Made by a program: the position numbers and the translations under genes. The notes below the pieces were generated by a model. The model saw only the letters and a list, made by a program, of their open reading frames with translations. It was not told the origin of the DNA and did not search any database. From NCBI RefSeq assembly GCF_004363045.1, contig NZ_SNYJ01000014.1, positions 1 through 64,000 on the forward strand: a DNA stretch of 64,000 nucleotides, given 5' to 3'. The DNA is from Aureibacillus halotolerans. Lineage in GTDB: Bacteria; Bacillota; Bacilli; Bacillales; DSM-28697. This document shows positions 63,197 through 64,000 of this stretch, piece by piece (positions within the stretch are counted from its first letter, which is position 1; every line of letters begins with the position of its first letter).

Positions 63197-63277
63197 TGCT
63201 TCTGCATAACACATTTGATAAGGAAGATTTTTGGGAGATGAGGTATTCTTAGGAAAAGACCTGAAAGGAATGAATTT

Positions 63278-64000
63278 ATGAGAAAAACAAGTGTGTTCAC
63301 ATTGATATTTTGCATGCTTTCCGTCGTTTTTTTTCAAGGGGCTGCCGCAGCATCTGAGCGATTAGGAGGGACGATTGATGTTTTTGAGGATACATTGGCT
63401 TTCCCTTATGAGGATCAAACGAGCAATGGAACCAGCCTGTACGTCTTTCATATGACGACGAACGAAGTCGTCAAACTGACAGATGCGGAAGAAGGCACGT
63501 ATCATTCACAGCCAGTGTTTTCTATGGATGGCGACTATCTGACGTATATCGAAGGTACGTTTCGAACAGAGGATTCGCAACCTACCGCTCAGCTGCATGT
63601 GATTCATTTGCCAACGATGCAGGTGATCGCGATTACACCGGAGGGCAGTCTTGTGGGATCAACGGCGACCTCGCCGGTGGATGACATGTTGTATTACGCA
63701 AAGGCAGAGGTCTTCACGAATTACTCACCGATTGCAAGGGCAGCGCCACATGACATTAATTTGTACAGCTATCCATTGCCATTAGGCCCAACTACACAGA
63801 TCACTAACGAAGATGCGTATGACATGAGCGATTTGTCTGTTTCTGCGGATGGGGAGTCTGTCTACTACGGGGATTTTGTCTATCTCGGTCCAAATCCGAC
63901 GCCATCCTCTGAAGTGAGACAATCATTGTTGGAGCTCGATTTGAGTCAGCCGGATGAAGCAACTCGAATTGCGCCAGAGGACAATGAAGATTTGTACGCT
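63278..64000 (+). CDS. Secreted beta-propeller (TolB-like) protein, truncated by window end
   Basis: ATG 63278 behind GAAAGGA; 241 codons visible and still open at the last base. Signal peptide (MRKTSVFTLIFCMLSVVFFQ, likely cleaved after AAA). Repeated blades with LYVFHMTTNEVVKLTDAEEG, QPVFSMDGDYLTYIEGTF and LSVSADGESVYYGDFVY resemble TolB/WD40-like PD40 repeats. Probably an extracellular binding or scaffold protein. Confidence 0.75.
   Translation, partial: MRKTSVFTLIFCMLSVVFFQGAAAASERLGGTIDVFEDTLAFPYEDQTSNGTSLYVFHMTTNEVVKLTDAEEGTYHSQPVFSMDGDYLTYIEGTFRTEDSQPTAQLHVIHLPTMQVIAITPEGSLVGSTATSPVDDMLYYAKAEVFTNYSPIARAAPHDINLYSYPLPLGPTTQITNEDAYDMSDLSVSADGESVYYGDFVYLGPNPTPSSEVRQSLLELDLSQPDEATRIAPEDNEDLYA

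Overview
The window looks like a chromosome segment of a Bacillaceae member, most likely the alkaliphilic Shouchella/Alkalihalobacillus (Bacillus clausii/halodurans) group. This is inference from Bacillus-type ribosome binding sites (AAAGGAGG), TTGACA/TATAAT promoters, Fur, CcpA and MntR type sites, an FbpA-like protein, a YebC-type protein, PepF, and a type I-C CRISPR repeat close to that of B. halodurans. No rRNA, tRNA, transposase or prophage was seen.

Layout. 0-5.2 kb: a gene remnant, a heptad-repeat coiled-coil protein and a tandem pair of SEC-C proteins, the second decayed. 5.2-9.8 kb: a sugar PTS IIBC, a ManD/RspA-type sugar acid dehydratase and a GntR/UTRA regulator, with a large repeat array between the last two. 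10.5-13.8 kb: a probable defence operon (adenine methyltransferase, DUF262, HEPN). 13.9-17.1 kb: a Fur-controlled siderophore binding lipoprotein and a fused double permease without an ATPase. 17.2-24 kb: housekeeping and small genes, among them a PAS/MCP signalling protein, TM2, FbpA-like, an FMN reductase, YebC and PepF. 24.5-31.3 kb: pectate lyase, esterase and an LplABC-type oligosaccharide ABC transporter with cre sites.

31.5-47.2 kb is a type I-C CRISPR-Cas locus: two arrays (33 and 46 repeats) with homologous 180-bp leaders flank cas3-cas5c-cas8c-cas7c-cas4-cas1-cas2. The 1-kb gap between cas3 and cas5c encodes, on the minus strand, what looks like a one-repeat crRNA-like RNA. It has its own promoter, a shrunken repeat hairpin that keeps the full 11-nt handle, a 34-nt spacer and a terminator. 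The first 16 nt of this spacer match, with one mismatch at position 6, a site next to a TTC PAM about 0.7 kb away, in the putative promoter of a 34-codon mini-ORF and the cas5-cas2 operon. This is the architecture of a CreA/CreR-type Cascade-guided regulator, or a CRISPR-guarding toxin-antitoxin, and it is the main discovery candidate.

47.6-64 kb: an orphan immunity-like gene, a sugar ABC transporter with a PHP hydrolase and a LacI regulator, an Abi_2/HEPN gene preceded by a small terminator-ended ncRNA, a repeat-helix protein, MntH, AlkC-like, MerR, UspA and a truncated secreted beta-propeller protein.

A second theme is a family of intergenic arrays (8.1, 17.5, 19.6, 24.0, 38.1 and 61.4 kb). 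They are built from a motif of the type STGNNCGRAAA repeated every ~21 bp. In four of them, five motifs form a higher-order unit of 102-103 bp that is kept to the base.
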